Source: VRUE01 sp963728045 | GTDB lineage: Bacteria; Actinomycetota; Thermoleophilia; Solirubrobacterales; 70-9 | Length of the DNA stretch: 64,000 nt | NCBI GenBank assembly: GCA_963728045.1 | Contig: CAVSIE010000004.1 | Location: 62,001 to 126,000, forward strand | Direction: 5' to 3' | In this document: one piece after another, positions 24,957 through 33,568 of the stretch | How the letters are laid out: every line of letters begins with the position of its first letter | Numbering within the stretch: position 1 is the stretch's first letter | Notes under the pieces: model-generated | Databases searched by the model: none | Seen by the model: the letters and a program-made list of their open reading frames with translations, nothing else | What the model was told of the DNA's origin: nothing | Made by a program: the position numbers and the translations under genes

Positions 24957-26749
24957 CCGGCTTTCCGGCCCTGCGCCCCAACGGCTTTCGCGACGCTTGG
25001 TGCGGCCAGGTGCTAGGTGACCGCGTCGACTCGGAAGCGCGGGTGGCGGGCTGGGTGCACCGTCGCCGCGACCACGGCGGCCTCGTCTTCATCGACCTGC
25101 GCGATCGCACTGGGATCGTCCAGCTCGTCTTCGACCCCGACGAGGCGGGGGAGGCGTTCAAGCTCGGCCACGAGCTGCGGGCAGAGGACGTGCTGAGCGC
25201 CTCTGGCAAGGTCGTGCGGCGCTCGCCCGAGACCGTCAACGCCGACCTGCCGACCGGCGAGGTGGAGCTGCGGGTGAGTGACGCGGAGCTGCTCGCCGAC
25301 GCGGAGACGCCGCCCTTCCAGATCGAGGGCTTCTCCGGTGAGGTCGGCGAGGACGCTCGCCTCCGTCATCGCTACCTCGACCTGCGCCGCGAGCAGATGC
25401 GCGAGGCGCTGGCCCTCCGCCACCGGGTGACGGCGGCGATGCGCGAGTTCCTCGACGGCGAGGGCTTCCTCGATGTCGAGACGCCGGTGCTGACCCGCTC
25501 GACGCCCGAGGGCGCGCGCGACTTCCTCGTCCCCAGCCGTCTCCAGCACGGCTCCTTCTACGCGCTGCCGCAGTCGCCGCAGCTGTTCAAGCAGCTGCTG
25601 ATGGTCGCCGGCTTCGAGCGTTACTACCAGGTGGCTCGCTGCTTCCGCGACGAGGCGACCCGCGCCGACCGCCAGGCCGAGTTCACGCAGCTCGACATCG
25701 AGATGTCCTTCGTCGGCGTCGACGACGTGATCGAGGTCAACGAACGCCTCCTGGCGCATGTCTTCGAGCGGGCAGGGGGGCCGGCGATCGAGCTGCCGAT
25801 GCAGCGCCTGCCCTACGACGAGGCGATGGACCGCTTCGGTACCGACCGTCCCGACCTGCGCTTCGGCCTCGAGCTGGTCGACCTTGGCGACGCCTTGAGC
25901 GAGACCGAGTTCAAGGTCTTCCGCTCGGTGCTCGACGGGGGTGGCGCTGTGCGTGGCCTCAATGCGGGACGACGAGACATGCCTCGTTCTGCCCTCGACG
26001 GCCTGATCTCCCGCGCGCAGGAGCTAGGAGCGAAGGGGTTGGTCTGGGCTTTCCGCGAGGGAGATGGCTGGCGTTCGCCGACCGCAAAGTTCCTCTCGGC
26101 GACGGAGCTGAGCGCGCTGAACGAGCGGCTCGGGGCGGAGGAGGGCGACCTGCTGCTCGTCGTCGCCGACCAGCGCCGGGTCACCGACGCCGTCCTCGGC
26201 CAGCTCCGGGTAGAGCTCGCCGAGCGCTTCGACCTGATCGACGAGGGGGAGAACCGGCTCGCCTGGATCGTCGACTGGCCGCTGATGGAGTGGGACCCGG
26301 AGGAACGGCGCTGGAACCCGCTGCACCACCCCTTCACGGCCCCGGCTGGGGAGTTCGACCCCGAGAGCCCGGGCGAGGCCCAGGCGCTGGCCTACGACGT
26401 GGTCTGGAACGGCCAGGAGCTCGGGGGAGGGTCGATCCGCATCAACCGGGCCGACGTCCAGCAGGCCGTGTTCGGGGCGCTCGGAATCGACGCCGAGCAG
26501 GCCGAGGCCCGCTTCGGCTTCCTGCTCGAGGCGCTGCGCTATGGCGCTCCGCCGCATGGGGGCATCGCCTACGGGGTCGATCGCATCGTCCAGCGCCTCT
26601 GTGGGGCGGAGACAATTCGCGACACGATCGCCTTCCCGAAGACGGCCTCGGGCTACGACCTTCTGACCGGGGCGCCGGCGCCGGTTGAGGAGGCTCAGTT
26701 GCGTGAGCTCGGCATCGCCGCGCACCGGCCCGGCCTCGCCGGCCACTGA
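24953..26749 (+). CDS. aspS: Aspartyl-tRNA synthetase
   Basis: 598 residues, bacterial type. An N-terminal OB-fold anticodon domain (VAGWVHRRRDHGGLVFIDLR) is followed by motif 2 in RCFRDEATRADRQAEFTQLD, a bacterial insertion domain (about residues 290-430) and motif 3 in GGIAYGVDRIVQRLCG. The motif 3 wording is unusual (standard GLALGLDR). Whether it is discriminating or also charges tRNA-Asn cannot be told from the sequence alone. It overlaps hisS by four bases; the hisS-aspS pair is widely conserved. Confidence 0.96.
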   Translation: MTGFPALRPNGFRDAWCGQVLGDRVDSEARVAGWVHRRRDHGGLVFIDLRDRTGIVQLVFDPDEAGEAFKLGHELRAEDVLSASGKVVRRSPETVNADLPTGEVELRVSDAELLADAETPPFQIEGFSGEVGEDARLRHRYLDLRREQMREALALRHRVTAAMREFLDGEGFLDVETPVLTRSTPEGARDFLVPSRLQHGSFYALPQSPQLFKQLLMVAGFERYYQVARCFRDEATRADRQAEFTQLDIEMSFVGVDDVIEVNERLLAHVFERAGGPAIELPMQRLPYDEAMDRFGTDRPDLRFGLELVDLGDALSETEFKVFRSVLDGGGAVRGLNAGRRDMPRSALDGLISRAQELGAKGLVWAFREGDGWRSPTAKFLSATELSALNERLGAEEGDLLLVVADQRRVTDAVLGQLRVELAERFDLIDEGENRLAWIVDWPLMEWDPEERRWNPLHHPFTAPAGEFDPESPGEAQALAYDVVWNGQELGGGSIRINRADVQQAVFGALGIDAEQAEARFGFLLEALRYGAPPHGGIAYGVDRIVQRLCGAETIRDTIAFPKTASGYDLLTGAPAPVEEAQLRELGIAAHRPGLAGH

Positions 26750-26788
26750 ACGTCGTCCCCGGCGCAGAGCGGTGGGTGAAGAGTCAAT

Positions 26789-27085
26789 ATGTCCTCGATG
26801 GGCATGCTCGACCGGATCAGACTCGCTTTCGGGCCGCGACGGCAAGGGCCCGGTCTGACCCCCGTCCACGTGGACGACCCCACGTTCGACTCCTGGGAGG
26901 TGGTGCGGGACTTCGCCGACGTGAGGACAGCGCGAGCCTGGCATCAGGGCCTGGAAGAGGCGGGAATCGAGGCGGCCCTCACCGCCGATTGGCCGCTCGA
27001 TCGCTACGGCCACGGCGACATCGCGCTGCGGGTGCAGCCGGAGGACTGGAGCGAGGCCGAGCTTCGTCTTTCAAACTTGGACTAG
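26789..27085 (+). CDS. Small DUF2007-like protein
   Basis: 98 residues. The C-terminal two-thirds (ADVRTARAWHQGLEEAGIEA, then DIALRVQPEDWSEAELRL) has the pattern of DUF2007-type 'putative signal transducing' domains, a ferredoxin-like fold in which a helix selects 'older versus newer' copies of a short beta motif. No catalytic residues. ATG 26789 is used; ATG 26801 would also fit. The candidate structured RNA starts immediately after its stop. Confidence 0.6.
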   Translation: MSSMGMLDRIRLAFGPRRQGPGLTPVHVDDPTFDSWEVVRDFADVRTARAWHQGLEEAGIEAALTADWPLDRYGHGDIALRVQPEDWSEAELRLSNLD

Positions 27086-27271
27086 GAGCTGGCCCGGTGG
27101 TACGGTTGCCCCGAGGCTCGAGCCCGTGCGAGAGTCGTCTCACCGTTTGACCCAACACAAACGGCGCGGGAGCTGATCTCTCTCGATCCCGTGGGATCGC
27201 GAGGAGGCGCCCACCCTTTACTTCAAGGGATCAAAGCCAGAGGCGGTACCGGCGGGCTGGAGCCTCTTTTT
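27086..27271 (+). ncRNA. Candidate 6S-like regulatory RNA
   Basis: A 186-base segment bounded by a long-range stem: GAGCT-GCCCG-GGTAC (27086-27103) pairs with GTACC-CGGGC-AGC-CTC (about 27246-27266) with small internal loops, directly followed by TTTTT. Inside are hairpins CGTTTG/CAAACG and GATCCC/GGGATC and the 3' segment TTCAAGGGATCAAAGCC, which recalls the 3' part of 6S RNA (E. coli TTCAAGGGTTACAGCC). Size, closing stem, terminator and location after hisS-aspS all fit 6S; in Bacillus subtilis the 6S gene bsrA also lies next to aspS. I cannot run a covariance model, so the family call is inference. Confidence 0.4.
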
Positions 27272-27434
27272 ACCTGGCTCGGTCGGGTGGGGTGCGCGCC
27301 TGGCGGCGGCGGACCGGCGCGGATACGGCCTCTCCCCGACGTCCCGCGTAGCGCTGCTACGCGGGAGTCGTGTCGCGACCGTCCCGCTTGGTCCGGCGCT
27401 CGCCAGCCGCGCACCCCACCCTTCCTCGACAGGT
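27272..27434 (+). ncRNA. Long imperfect hairpin in the leader of mnmA
   Basis: Outer arms ACCTG/CAGGT (27272-27276 and 27430-27434) surround a 21-base stem with a single mismatch (27285-27305 with 27401-27421, GGGTGGGGTGCGCG pairing CGCGCACCCCACCC). Inner stems are GGACC/GGTCC, ACGG/CCGT and an apical perfect 11-base hairpin TCCCGCGTAGC/GCTACGCGGGA. It ends 17 bases before the mnmA start, so it is either the mnmA leader or an independent stable RNA. The internal bulges also fit a 6S-like rod, an alternative to the preceding element. Confidence 0.45.
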
Positions 27435-27451
27435 TCATACTTTTGAAGGCA

Positions 27452-28903
27452 ATGGATCGAGAATTGTTCGAGAGCTATCTGCAGGACGAGACCCGGCTGG
27501 GCCCGGTGCCCGAGGGCGCGTTCACCGGCGCTGCTGGGGGGGCGGCTTGTGGGGACCTTTCGCGAGTGTCGCTCGTGATTGAGGGCGGGGTGGTTGCGCG
27601 GGTTACGTTCGATGCTGAGGGTTGTGGGGCTACTCGGGCGGCTACGGCTGCGATGGCGGAGATGGTTGAGGGCGGGGCTGTTGTTGAGGCGGCGGGGGTT
27701 GGTGCTGACGAGGTGGAAGCGACTCTTGGAGGGTTGATCCCCGCCAAGCGGCACGCGGCGCAGCTGGCGGCTGATGCGCTGCACCGGGGCTTGGCGCAAG
27801 TGGCGGCCTCGTCTGAGCGTTTGGCGGCGCCGAATGGGGATCGCGTCCTGGTGGCGATGTCCGGCGGTGTCGACAGCGCTGTTGCGGCTCTGCTCGAGCG
27901 GGAGCGCGGCGCGGAGGTGCTCGGCGTCACGGTCAAGCTCTGGGCCGATCCGGAGACCGATGGGGCCAAGGCCTGCTGCTCGCCGGAGGCGGTGCTGGGG
28001 GCTCGCTCGCTCGCCCACTCTCTAGAGGTCCCTCACCTGACCCTCGATCTCGAGGAGGACTTCCGCCGGCGCGTCGTCGCCGGGTTCGTCTCCGGCTACG
28101 CGGCGGGGCGCACGCCGAACCCCTGCATCCTCTGCAACGGCGAGGTGCGGATCGCGGCGATGCTCGACCTCGCAGAGCGGCTGGGCGCCACCCACCTGGT
28201 TACCGGTCACTACGCCCGCATCGTCGAGGACGACGCCGGGCCGTTGCTTGCCGCCGCGGCCGACAACGCCAAGGACCAGAGCTACATGCTCGCCGCGCTG
28301 CCGCCGGCGCTGCTGGGTCGCCTGCGCTTTCCGCTCACCGAGTTGAGCAAGCCCGAGGTGCGGGAGATCGCAGCTCGCCACGGACTCGCCGTCGCCCGCA
28401 AGCCGGAGAGTCAGGATCTCTGCTTCCTCTCCGGCCAGGGCAAGCGCGGTTTCCTGCGTCGCCACGGTGATCTCCGCGACCGCGACGGCGCCGTGCTCGA
28501 CCGCTCCGGCAGTGCGATCGGGCGCCATCGCGGCCATTACAACTACACGGTCGGCCAGCGGCGGGGGATCGGCGTCTCGGCGAAAGAACCGCTCTACGTG
28601 CTCGCTACCGACGCCGAGGCGAACACGATCACTGTGGGCACGCGCGAGGAGCTGGCAACGCGGACGGTGCGCGTGCGCGACACCGTCCTGCACCGTCCCG
28701 GCGAGACCGTCGACGCGGTCAGGCTGCGTTACCGGTCGCGCCCGCTCCCGGCCGCGCTGGCGGCGACGACCGGGAGCGGGCGCGACCGGGAGTTCGACAT
28801 CGAGCTAGGGGAAGCCTTCGCCGGCGCCTCTCCAGGGCAGACGGCGGTGCTCATGGCCGGCGAGGCGATCGTCGGCCATGGCACGATTGCCGCTCAGGTC
28901 TAG
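27452..28903 (+). CDS. mnmA: NifU/IscU-like domain fused to tRNA-specific 2-thiouridylase MnmA
   Basis: 483 residues. The C-terminal 355 are MnmA, which makes 2-thiouridine at position 34 of certain tRNAs: the PP-loop VLVAMSGGVDSAVAALL (SGGVDS at 137-142), the catalytic-Cys region TPNPCILCNGEVR, the second Cys in KPESQDLCFL, and the YTVGQRRGIGV tRNA-binding segment. The first 120 residues resemble the IscU/NifU Fe-S scaffold: ACGDLSRVSLVIEGG (Cys33), EGCGATRAATAAMAEMVEG (Cys58) and AKRHAAQLAADAL. In the last, the His of the usual H-C pair is kept (His101) but the third Cys is Ala. This links cluster delivery to tRNA thiolation in one chain. The start at ATG 27452 fits the IscU-like domain. 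Confidence 0.9.
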   Translation: MDRELFESYLQDETRLGPVPEGAFTGAAGGAACGDLSRVSLVIEGGVVARVTFDAEGCGATRAATAAMAEMVEGGAVVEAAGVGADEVEATLGGLIPAKRHAAQLAADALHRGLAQVAASSERLAAPNGDRVLVAMSGGVDSAVAALLERERGAEVLGVTVKLWADPETDGAKACCSPEAVLGARSLAHSLEVPHLTLDLEEDFRRRVVAGFVSGYAAGRTPNPCILCNGEVRIAAMLDLAERLGATHLVTGHYARIVEDDAGPLLAAAADNAKDQSYMLAALPPALLGRLRFPLTELSKPEVREIAARHGLAVARKPESQDLCFLSGQGKRGFLRRHGDLRDRDGAVLDRSGSAIGRHRGHYNYTVGQRRGIGVSAKEPLYVLATDAEANTITVGTREELATRTVRVRDTVLHRPGETVDAVRLRYRSRPLPAALAATTGSGRDREFDIELGEAFAGASPGQTAVLMAGEAIVGHGTIAAQV

Positions 28904-29328
28904 ACCTGGCTCTCCTCTTGGTCTTTCCTCAGCTTCGCGGCCGCTTTGACGCACTGGCTGAAGGGAGTGCCTTTCTCACCTTTGACGTGTTTCTTGCTCA
29001 GGCCTTTGCAGGCTTTGCGCGGATTCAGCGCATCGTCGTTGGCGGCCTTGGCCATCGCTTTCACGCACTGCGAGAACGGGGTTCCCTGCTCGCCTTTGAC
29101 GTGTTTCTTGCTGAAGCCCTGGCAGTAACGGCCGTAGGCCTTGGCCTGTGCGGGCAGGCCGTCTTTGGGGCCGGGCGTGGGGTCACCCGGGGTGTACGTG
29201 GGTCCTTTCCCGTGGGGCGCGCCCTGGCTTTTGCCGTGCGATTCGCCGTGGTCGGCCAGTCCGATTGCCGGGAAGGCCGCCAGGGCGAGGACGCCGCTGA
29301 CGAGGGCGATCGTGGTCTTCAGCTTCAT
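28900..29328 (-). CDS. Small secreted protein with a duplicated Cys motif
   Basis: 142 residues with a Sec signal peptide (MKLKTTIALVSGVLALAAFP, cleavage after GLA). A His/Gly/Pro-rich segment follows, then two near-identical units of about 35 residues, each with the pattern C-x-G-x-SKKHVKGE-x-GTPFSQCVKA (Cys pairs 14-16 apart). It has a good ribosome-binding site (AGGAGG) and starts with a 4-base overlap on the end of the sigma factor gene, so it is coexpressed with, and perhaps sensed or controlled by, that factor. It is convergent with mnmA, overlapping by four bases. Function unknown. Confidence 0.7.
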   Translation of the reverse strand: MKLKTTIALVSGVLALAAFPAIGLADHGESHGKSQGAPHGKGPTYTPGDPTPGPKDGLPAQAKAYGRYCQGFSKKHVKGEQGTPFSQCVKAMAKAANDDALNPRKACKGLSKKHVKGEKGTPFSQCVKAAAKLRKDQEESQV

Positions 29329-30809
29329 CGTGCCTCCTTCGATGGTTCTGCGCTCCCTGAGGAAGCGCCTTTCACCTCGGGCTTCGATGGCTGAAACGTG
29401 TCGCCCGCACCTTTGTCAGGCGCGACTTTGGCGCCGGGAGGACCTTTCGGCGGGCTGGAGTTTTCTTTTGCCTTCGCCTTCGTTGACCCCGGCGGGGGGC
29501 TGCCTTTGGGCGCCGAAGGCGGCTTGCCCGTTTTCTTCGGCGCCCCCTGCTGTTTATGCGCTGCTGCCGCGGGAGCCTTGCCCGAGCGGCCTTTGCCAAT
29601 GCCTTTGGGATTGCCATTCGGGGCATGGCCGTTCGAGCCTGGGTCGACGAGACCCTGGGCAGGGGTGTTGTCGCTGTCCGCTTGAGCCGGGGCCTGTGAG
29701 GAGTCTGCTCCCCGGTTCCTGGCCTCGTCGCCATTTCCAACCACTGCTTGCCGCCTGCCTCTATTGGAGTCGGCAGCCTGGCTGGAGTCGACCGCTGGGT
29801 CTCTGCCGGACGAGCCTTGGGCGCCATCTCCGGCCGGAATTCCCGGCTCAGGCCCCGAGGACTTGGCGCCGCCGATGCTCGAGGGCAGGGGCGTCTCGAC
29901 CAAACCGCTGCGATCAGCGGCCGTGACGCCTACCGCAGCGATCGCGGCGGTCGCCATCGCCTTCACCGCCACCGAGCTGCCGCCCGCGGCTCCAGCGGCT
30001 GCGGCACTGCCTGTGGCGCTCGCACCCCCGCCGAGCACTCCTTGCAGCAGTCCCGCCGACACTGCCAGCGGCAGCGGCGCGATCGCCGCGAAGTCGTTGC
30101 GTCGCTTCGTGACTTCCTCGGCGAAGGCCCGGCATTCCGGGCAGGCGCGCAAGTGGGCCTGAATATCGCGTCGTCGTGCGACCCGGCCATCGGCCTCGGA
30201 GAGATCCCACATCACGCTCCTGCACCTCATCTCACGCCCCGCCTCCATCTGCCTGAGGCCCAGACGCGCCTCGTAGATGGTCTGCCGCGCGACGGCGGCG
30301 GAGGTGTCGAAGGCCTTCCCGATCTCCTCGAAGCCGAGTCCGGCGAGCTCTCGCATCACCAGCGCCGACCGCTGCCGCTCCGGCAGCTCGCTGAGATCGT
30401 TGAACAGCCGACGCAGCCGCTCGCGTGTCGCTGCGGCCTCGCTCGGATCGTCCCCCGAGCCCACTGCCTCGGGATCCAGCTCGGCGCTGTCGCGCCGGCG
30501 CCGCAACGTCTCGACGGCCTCGTTGTGGGCGATTCGGTAGAGCCAAGGCTTCAGCTGGATCTGACGGGTCTCGCCGGGCAGCGCCCGCAGCACCTTGACC
30601 ATCGTGTTCTGGAGCGCGTCCTGAGCGTCCTGCGGATCGCGCACGATTGCCAGACAGAAGCGGTAGAGATCCTGGCGATAGCGCTGGTAGATGGCGGCGA
30701 AGGCGCGCTCGTCTCCTGCCGCCGCGCGCTTCGCGAGGCGCTCGTCTGAGGCAAGCCGGACGGTCCGAAAGCTTTTCGTCGGGAAGCTCGTGGGGTCTGC
30801 GTGACTCAC
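29325..30809 (-). CDS. ECF sigma factor fused to zinc-finger anti-sigma-like membrane tail
   Basis: 494 residues. Region sigma-2 is at about 25-95 (YQRYRQDLYRFCLAIVRDPQ, DAQDALQNTMVKVLRALPG) and sigma-4 at 135-190 (LPERQRSALVMRELAGLGFE, EIGKAFDTSAAVARQTIYEA). A zf-HC2-type motif H219-xxx-C223-xx-C226 (HLRACPEC) follows, as in ZAS anti-sigma factors, then one hydrophobic segment (about 277-297) and about 190 residues of Pro/Lys/Gly/Ser-rich low-complexity sequence, probably outside the cell. Sigma and anti-sigma functions thus appear joined in one membrane-tethered chain, which could release the sigma part on proteolysis. It is divergent from alaS. Confidence 0.82.
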   Translation of the reverse strand: MSHADPTSFPTKSFRTVRLASDERLAKRAAAGDERAFAAIYQRYRQDLYRFCLAIVRDPQDAQDALQNTMVKVLRALPGETRQIQLKPWLYRIAHNEAVETLRRRRDSAELDPEAVGSGDDPSEAAATRERLRRLFNDLSELPERQRSALVMRELAGLGFEEIGKAFDTSAAVARQTIYEARLGLRQMEAGREMRCRSVMWDLSEADGRVARRRDIQAHLRACPECRAFAEEVTKRRNDFAAIAPLPLAVSAGLLQGVLGGGASATGSAAAAGAAGGSSVAVKAMATAAIAAVGVTAADRSGLVETPLPSSIGGAKSSGPEPGIPAGDGAQGSSGRDPAVDSSQAADSNRGRRQAVVGNGDEARNRGADSSQAPAQADSDNTPAQGLVDPGSNGHAPNGNPKGIGKGRSGKAPAAAAHKQQGAPKKTGKPPSAPKGSPPPGSTKAKAKENSSPPKGPPGAKVAPDKGAGDTFQPSKPEVKGASSGSAEPSKEAR

Positions 30810-30932
30810 GTGCGCGCGATTTCGGCATTCGCGGCCATCCAGTCAAGGGTAGGGGTCAATCCACTTACTTCAACGGGTCAGCGAGGCCGTTGTCAGCGCC
30901 TGCTCAGGCTGCGTCGCGGTCACTTAGGCTCC

Positions 30933-33566
30933 ATGGCTGTGAAAGCACAGGAGATTCGCGACACCTACCTCTCCTTCTTCGCCGAGCGCGGACACAAGAT
31001 CGTGCCCTCGGCCTCGCTGGCGCCTTCCGCCCACGATCCCTCGGTGCTGCTGACGACGGCTGGGATGCAGCCCTTCAAGCCCTACTTCCTCGGTCGCGAA
31101 GAGCCGCCCGCGCCCCGCCTCGCCGACGTGCAGAAGTGTTTCCGCACGACCGACATCGAGGAGGTCGGTAACACGGCTCGCCATCTCACCTTCTTCGAGA
31201 TGCTCGGCAACTGGAGCTTCGGCGACTACTTCAAGCAGGAGTCGATCGCCTGGGGCTGGGAGCTGGTGACCGAGGGCTTCCGAATGGATCCGGAGCTGAT
31301 CTGGGCGACCGTCTTCGGCGGCGACGAGGAGCTCGGCCTGGGGCCGGACGAGGAGGCGATCGAGATCTGGCGCGGGGTCGGGATGCCCGACGAGCGCATC
31401 GTCCGCCTCGGCCGCGCCGACAACTTCTGGCAGGCGGGCCCGACTGGGCCCTGCGGTCCATGCTCGGAGCTCTACCTCGATCGCGGCGAGGCCTTCGGTG
31501 GTCCTGAGGAGCGACCCGGCGACGACACCGACCGCTTCCTCGAGTTCTGGAACCACGTCTTCATGACCTACGACCTCGCCGCCGATGGCTCGCTCACCGA
31601 GCTGCCGATGCGCAACATCGACACCGGCATGGGGCTCGACCGGATGGCGGCAATCCTCCAGGACGTTCCCTCGGTTTTCGAGACCGACCTGATCCGGCCG
31701 CTGATCGACCTCGCCGAGGAGTTGTCCGACCACTCCTATGAAGAGGGCGGCGCGGTGACGCGGGCGATGCGCATCGTCGCCGACCACTCGCGCGGCGCCG
31801 CCTTCTTGATTGCCGACGGGGTCGTTCCCTCTAATGAGGACCGTGGCTACATCCTGCGGCGGATTATGCGGCGGGCGATTCAGCAGGGACGGACCTTGGG
31901 CTTGGAGTCGCCCTGGCTGGGGCGCTTCGCCGAGCGCACGATCGAGATCATGGGCGACACCTACCCCGAGCTGGAGGCCGAGCGCGAGACGATCGCCCGC
32001 TGGGTCGGGGACGAGGAGGAGAGCTTCGGCCGCACCCTGGAGCGCGGCAGCGAGCTGCTGGAGCAGCTGGTCGCCGAAGCGAAGGAGTCCGGCACATCTT
32101 GGATCGACGCCGCCGACGCCTTCAAGCTGCACGACACCTTCGGCTTCCCTTATGACCTGACCAAGGAGCTGCTCGCAGAGCAGGGCCTCTCGGTCGACGA
32201 CTCGGGCTTCGAGGAGCTGATGGAGGAGCAGCGCCAGCGTGCCCGCGTCGGCGCTGCCACCGCGCACGGCTCCGAGGGTCGCCACGAGAAGGTGATCGCC
32301 TTTGCCTCCGCGGCGCCACCGACCCGCTTCGTCGGCTACGAGATGCTGCGGGCGACAACAGGCGTTGCGGCAGCGGAGGCTGACGACGGCCGGGCGCTGG
32401 TCAAGCTGGAGGAGAGCCCCTTCTACGCCGAGGGCGGCGGCCAGGTCGCCGACTCGGGCGTGCTGCGCTGGGAGGGGGGCGAGGCGCGGATCCTCGACGT
32501 CTACCGGGTCGGCGAGGACCAGGCGCTCGAGGTGGAGGCGGGCAACGGCGCGATCGAGGCTGGGACCGCGGTCGAGGCCCAGGTCGACCATGAGACCCGC
32601 CACGCCACGATGCGCAACCACACCGCGACGCACCTGCTGCATGCGGCGCTGCGCGAGCGCCTCGGCACGCACGTGCGCCAGGCGGGCTCCGCCGTCCGCC
32701 CGGACAAGCTGCGCTTCGATTTCACCCACGGCCAGGCGCTCAGCGCCGATGAGCTGCGCGACGTCGAGGACCGCGTCAACGAGTGGGTCAAGGCGAGCCG
32801 GCCCGTGCGCTGGCTGGAGATGGAGCGCGCAGAGGCCGAGAAGCTGGGCGCGATGGCGCTGTTCGGCGAGAAGTACGGCGAGTGGGTGCGCGTGGTCGAG
32901 GTCGACGCGGTCTCGCGCGAGCTCTGTGGCGGCACTCACGTCGCCAACACGGCGGAGGTGGGCATCTTCAAGCTGGTGACGGAGGGTTCGAGCGCGGCGA
33001 ACGTGCGGCGCATCGAGGCCCTTACCGGGCCCGTCGCGATCGACTGGTTCCGCGAGCGCGAGGCGCAGCTGCGCGAGGCCGGTGAGCTGCTCGGCGCGCC
33101 CCAGGACCCGCTCGGCGCCGCCCGCCGCGCGGCGGAGCGCCTGCGCGAGGCAGGGGAGGGGGCGAAGCAGGCCGAGAAGCAACTGCTGGGTGAGGAGGCG
33201 GAGCGCCTGGTTGCCGCCGCGGCTGAGGTTGACGGCGTGAAACTGGTGACGGAGAAAGCCCCGATCGCCGACCAAAAGCAGCTGCTCGACCTCGCCAACC
33301 GCGTGCAGTCGAAGCTCGGCGGCAAGTCGGCGCTCGTCCTCGGCGGGGCCGAGGGCAGCAAGGTCGGTCTCGTTGTCTTGGTCTCCAAGCCTGCGGTGGA
33401 CCGTGGTCTCTCCGCGGCGGCGATCGTGCGCGAGGCGGCGCCGGTCGTCGGCGGTGGCGGTGGCGGGCGCGACGAGATGGCTCAAGCTGGTGGCAAGGAC
33501 CCAGCCAAGCTCGACGAGGCGCTGGCGACCGCGCGCGCGGCGATCGAGCGGGAGCTGGCCGGGTAG
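30933..33566 (+). CDS. alaS: Alanyl-tRNA synthetase
   Basis: 877 residues, full bacterial length. The N-terminal class II core shows EIRDTYLSFFAERGH, MQPFKPYFLG and FFEMLGNWSFGDYFK. The editing domain carries the zinc ligands in NHTATHLLHAALRE and ELCGGTHVANTAEVG. A C-terminal coiled coil and DHHA1-like domain (VVGGGGGGRDEMAQAGG) complete it. It charges tRNA-Ala and clears Ser/Gly mischarges. It begins the alaS-ruvX-mltG-aro gene run; ruvX starts two bases after its stop. Confidence 0.97.
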   Translation: MAVKAQEIRDTYLSFFAERGHKIVPSASLAPSAHDPSVLLTTAGMQPFKPYFLGREEPPAPRLADVQKCFRTTDIEEVGNTARHLTFFEMLGNWSFGDYFKQESIAWGWELVTEGFRMDPELIWATVFGGDEELGLGPDEEAIEIWRGVGMPDERIVRLGRADNFWQAGPTGPCGPCSELYLDRGEAFGGPEERPGDDTDRFLEFWNHVFMTYDLAADGSLTELPMRNIDTGMGLDRMAAILQDVPSVFETDLIRPLIDLAEELSDHSYEEGGAVTRAMRIVADHSRGAAFLIADGVVPSNEDRGYILRRIMRRAIQQGRTLGLESPWLGRFAERTIEIMGDTYPELEAERETIARWVGDEEESFGRTLERGSELLEQLVAEAKESGTSWIDAADAFKLHDTFGFPYDLTKELLAEQGLSVDDSGFEELMEEQRQRARVGAATAHGSEGRHEKVIAFASAAPPTRFVGYEMLRATTGVAAAEADDGRALVKLEESPFYAEGGGQVADSGVLRWEGGEARILDVYRVGEDQALEVEAGNGAIEAGTAVEAQVDHETRHATMRNHTATHLLHAALRERLGTHVRQAGSAVRPDKLRFDFTHGQALSADELRDVEDRVNEWVKASRPVRWLEMERAEAEKLGAMALFGEKYGEWVRVVEVDAVSRELCGGTHVANTAEVGIFKLVTEGSSAANVRRIEALTGPVAIDWFREREAQLREAGELLGAPQDPLGAARRAAERLREAGEGAKQAEKQLLGEEAERLVAAAAEVDGVKLVTEKAPIADQKQLLDLANRVQSKLGGKSALVLGGAEGSKVGLVVLVSKPAVDRGLSAAAIVREAAPVVGGGGGGRDEMAQAGGKDPAKLDEALATARAAIERELAG

Positions 33567-33568
33567 CG

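Noticed and set aside
27191..27451. Extension of mnmA to an upstream start
   Set aside because: It would translate through the long hairpin and adds no domain. The IscU-like start at 27452 is natural.
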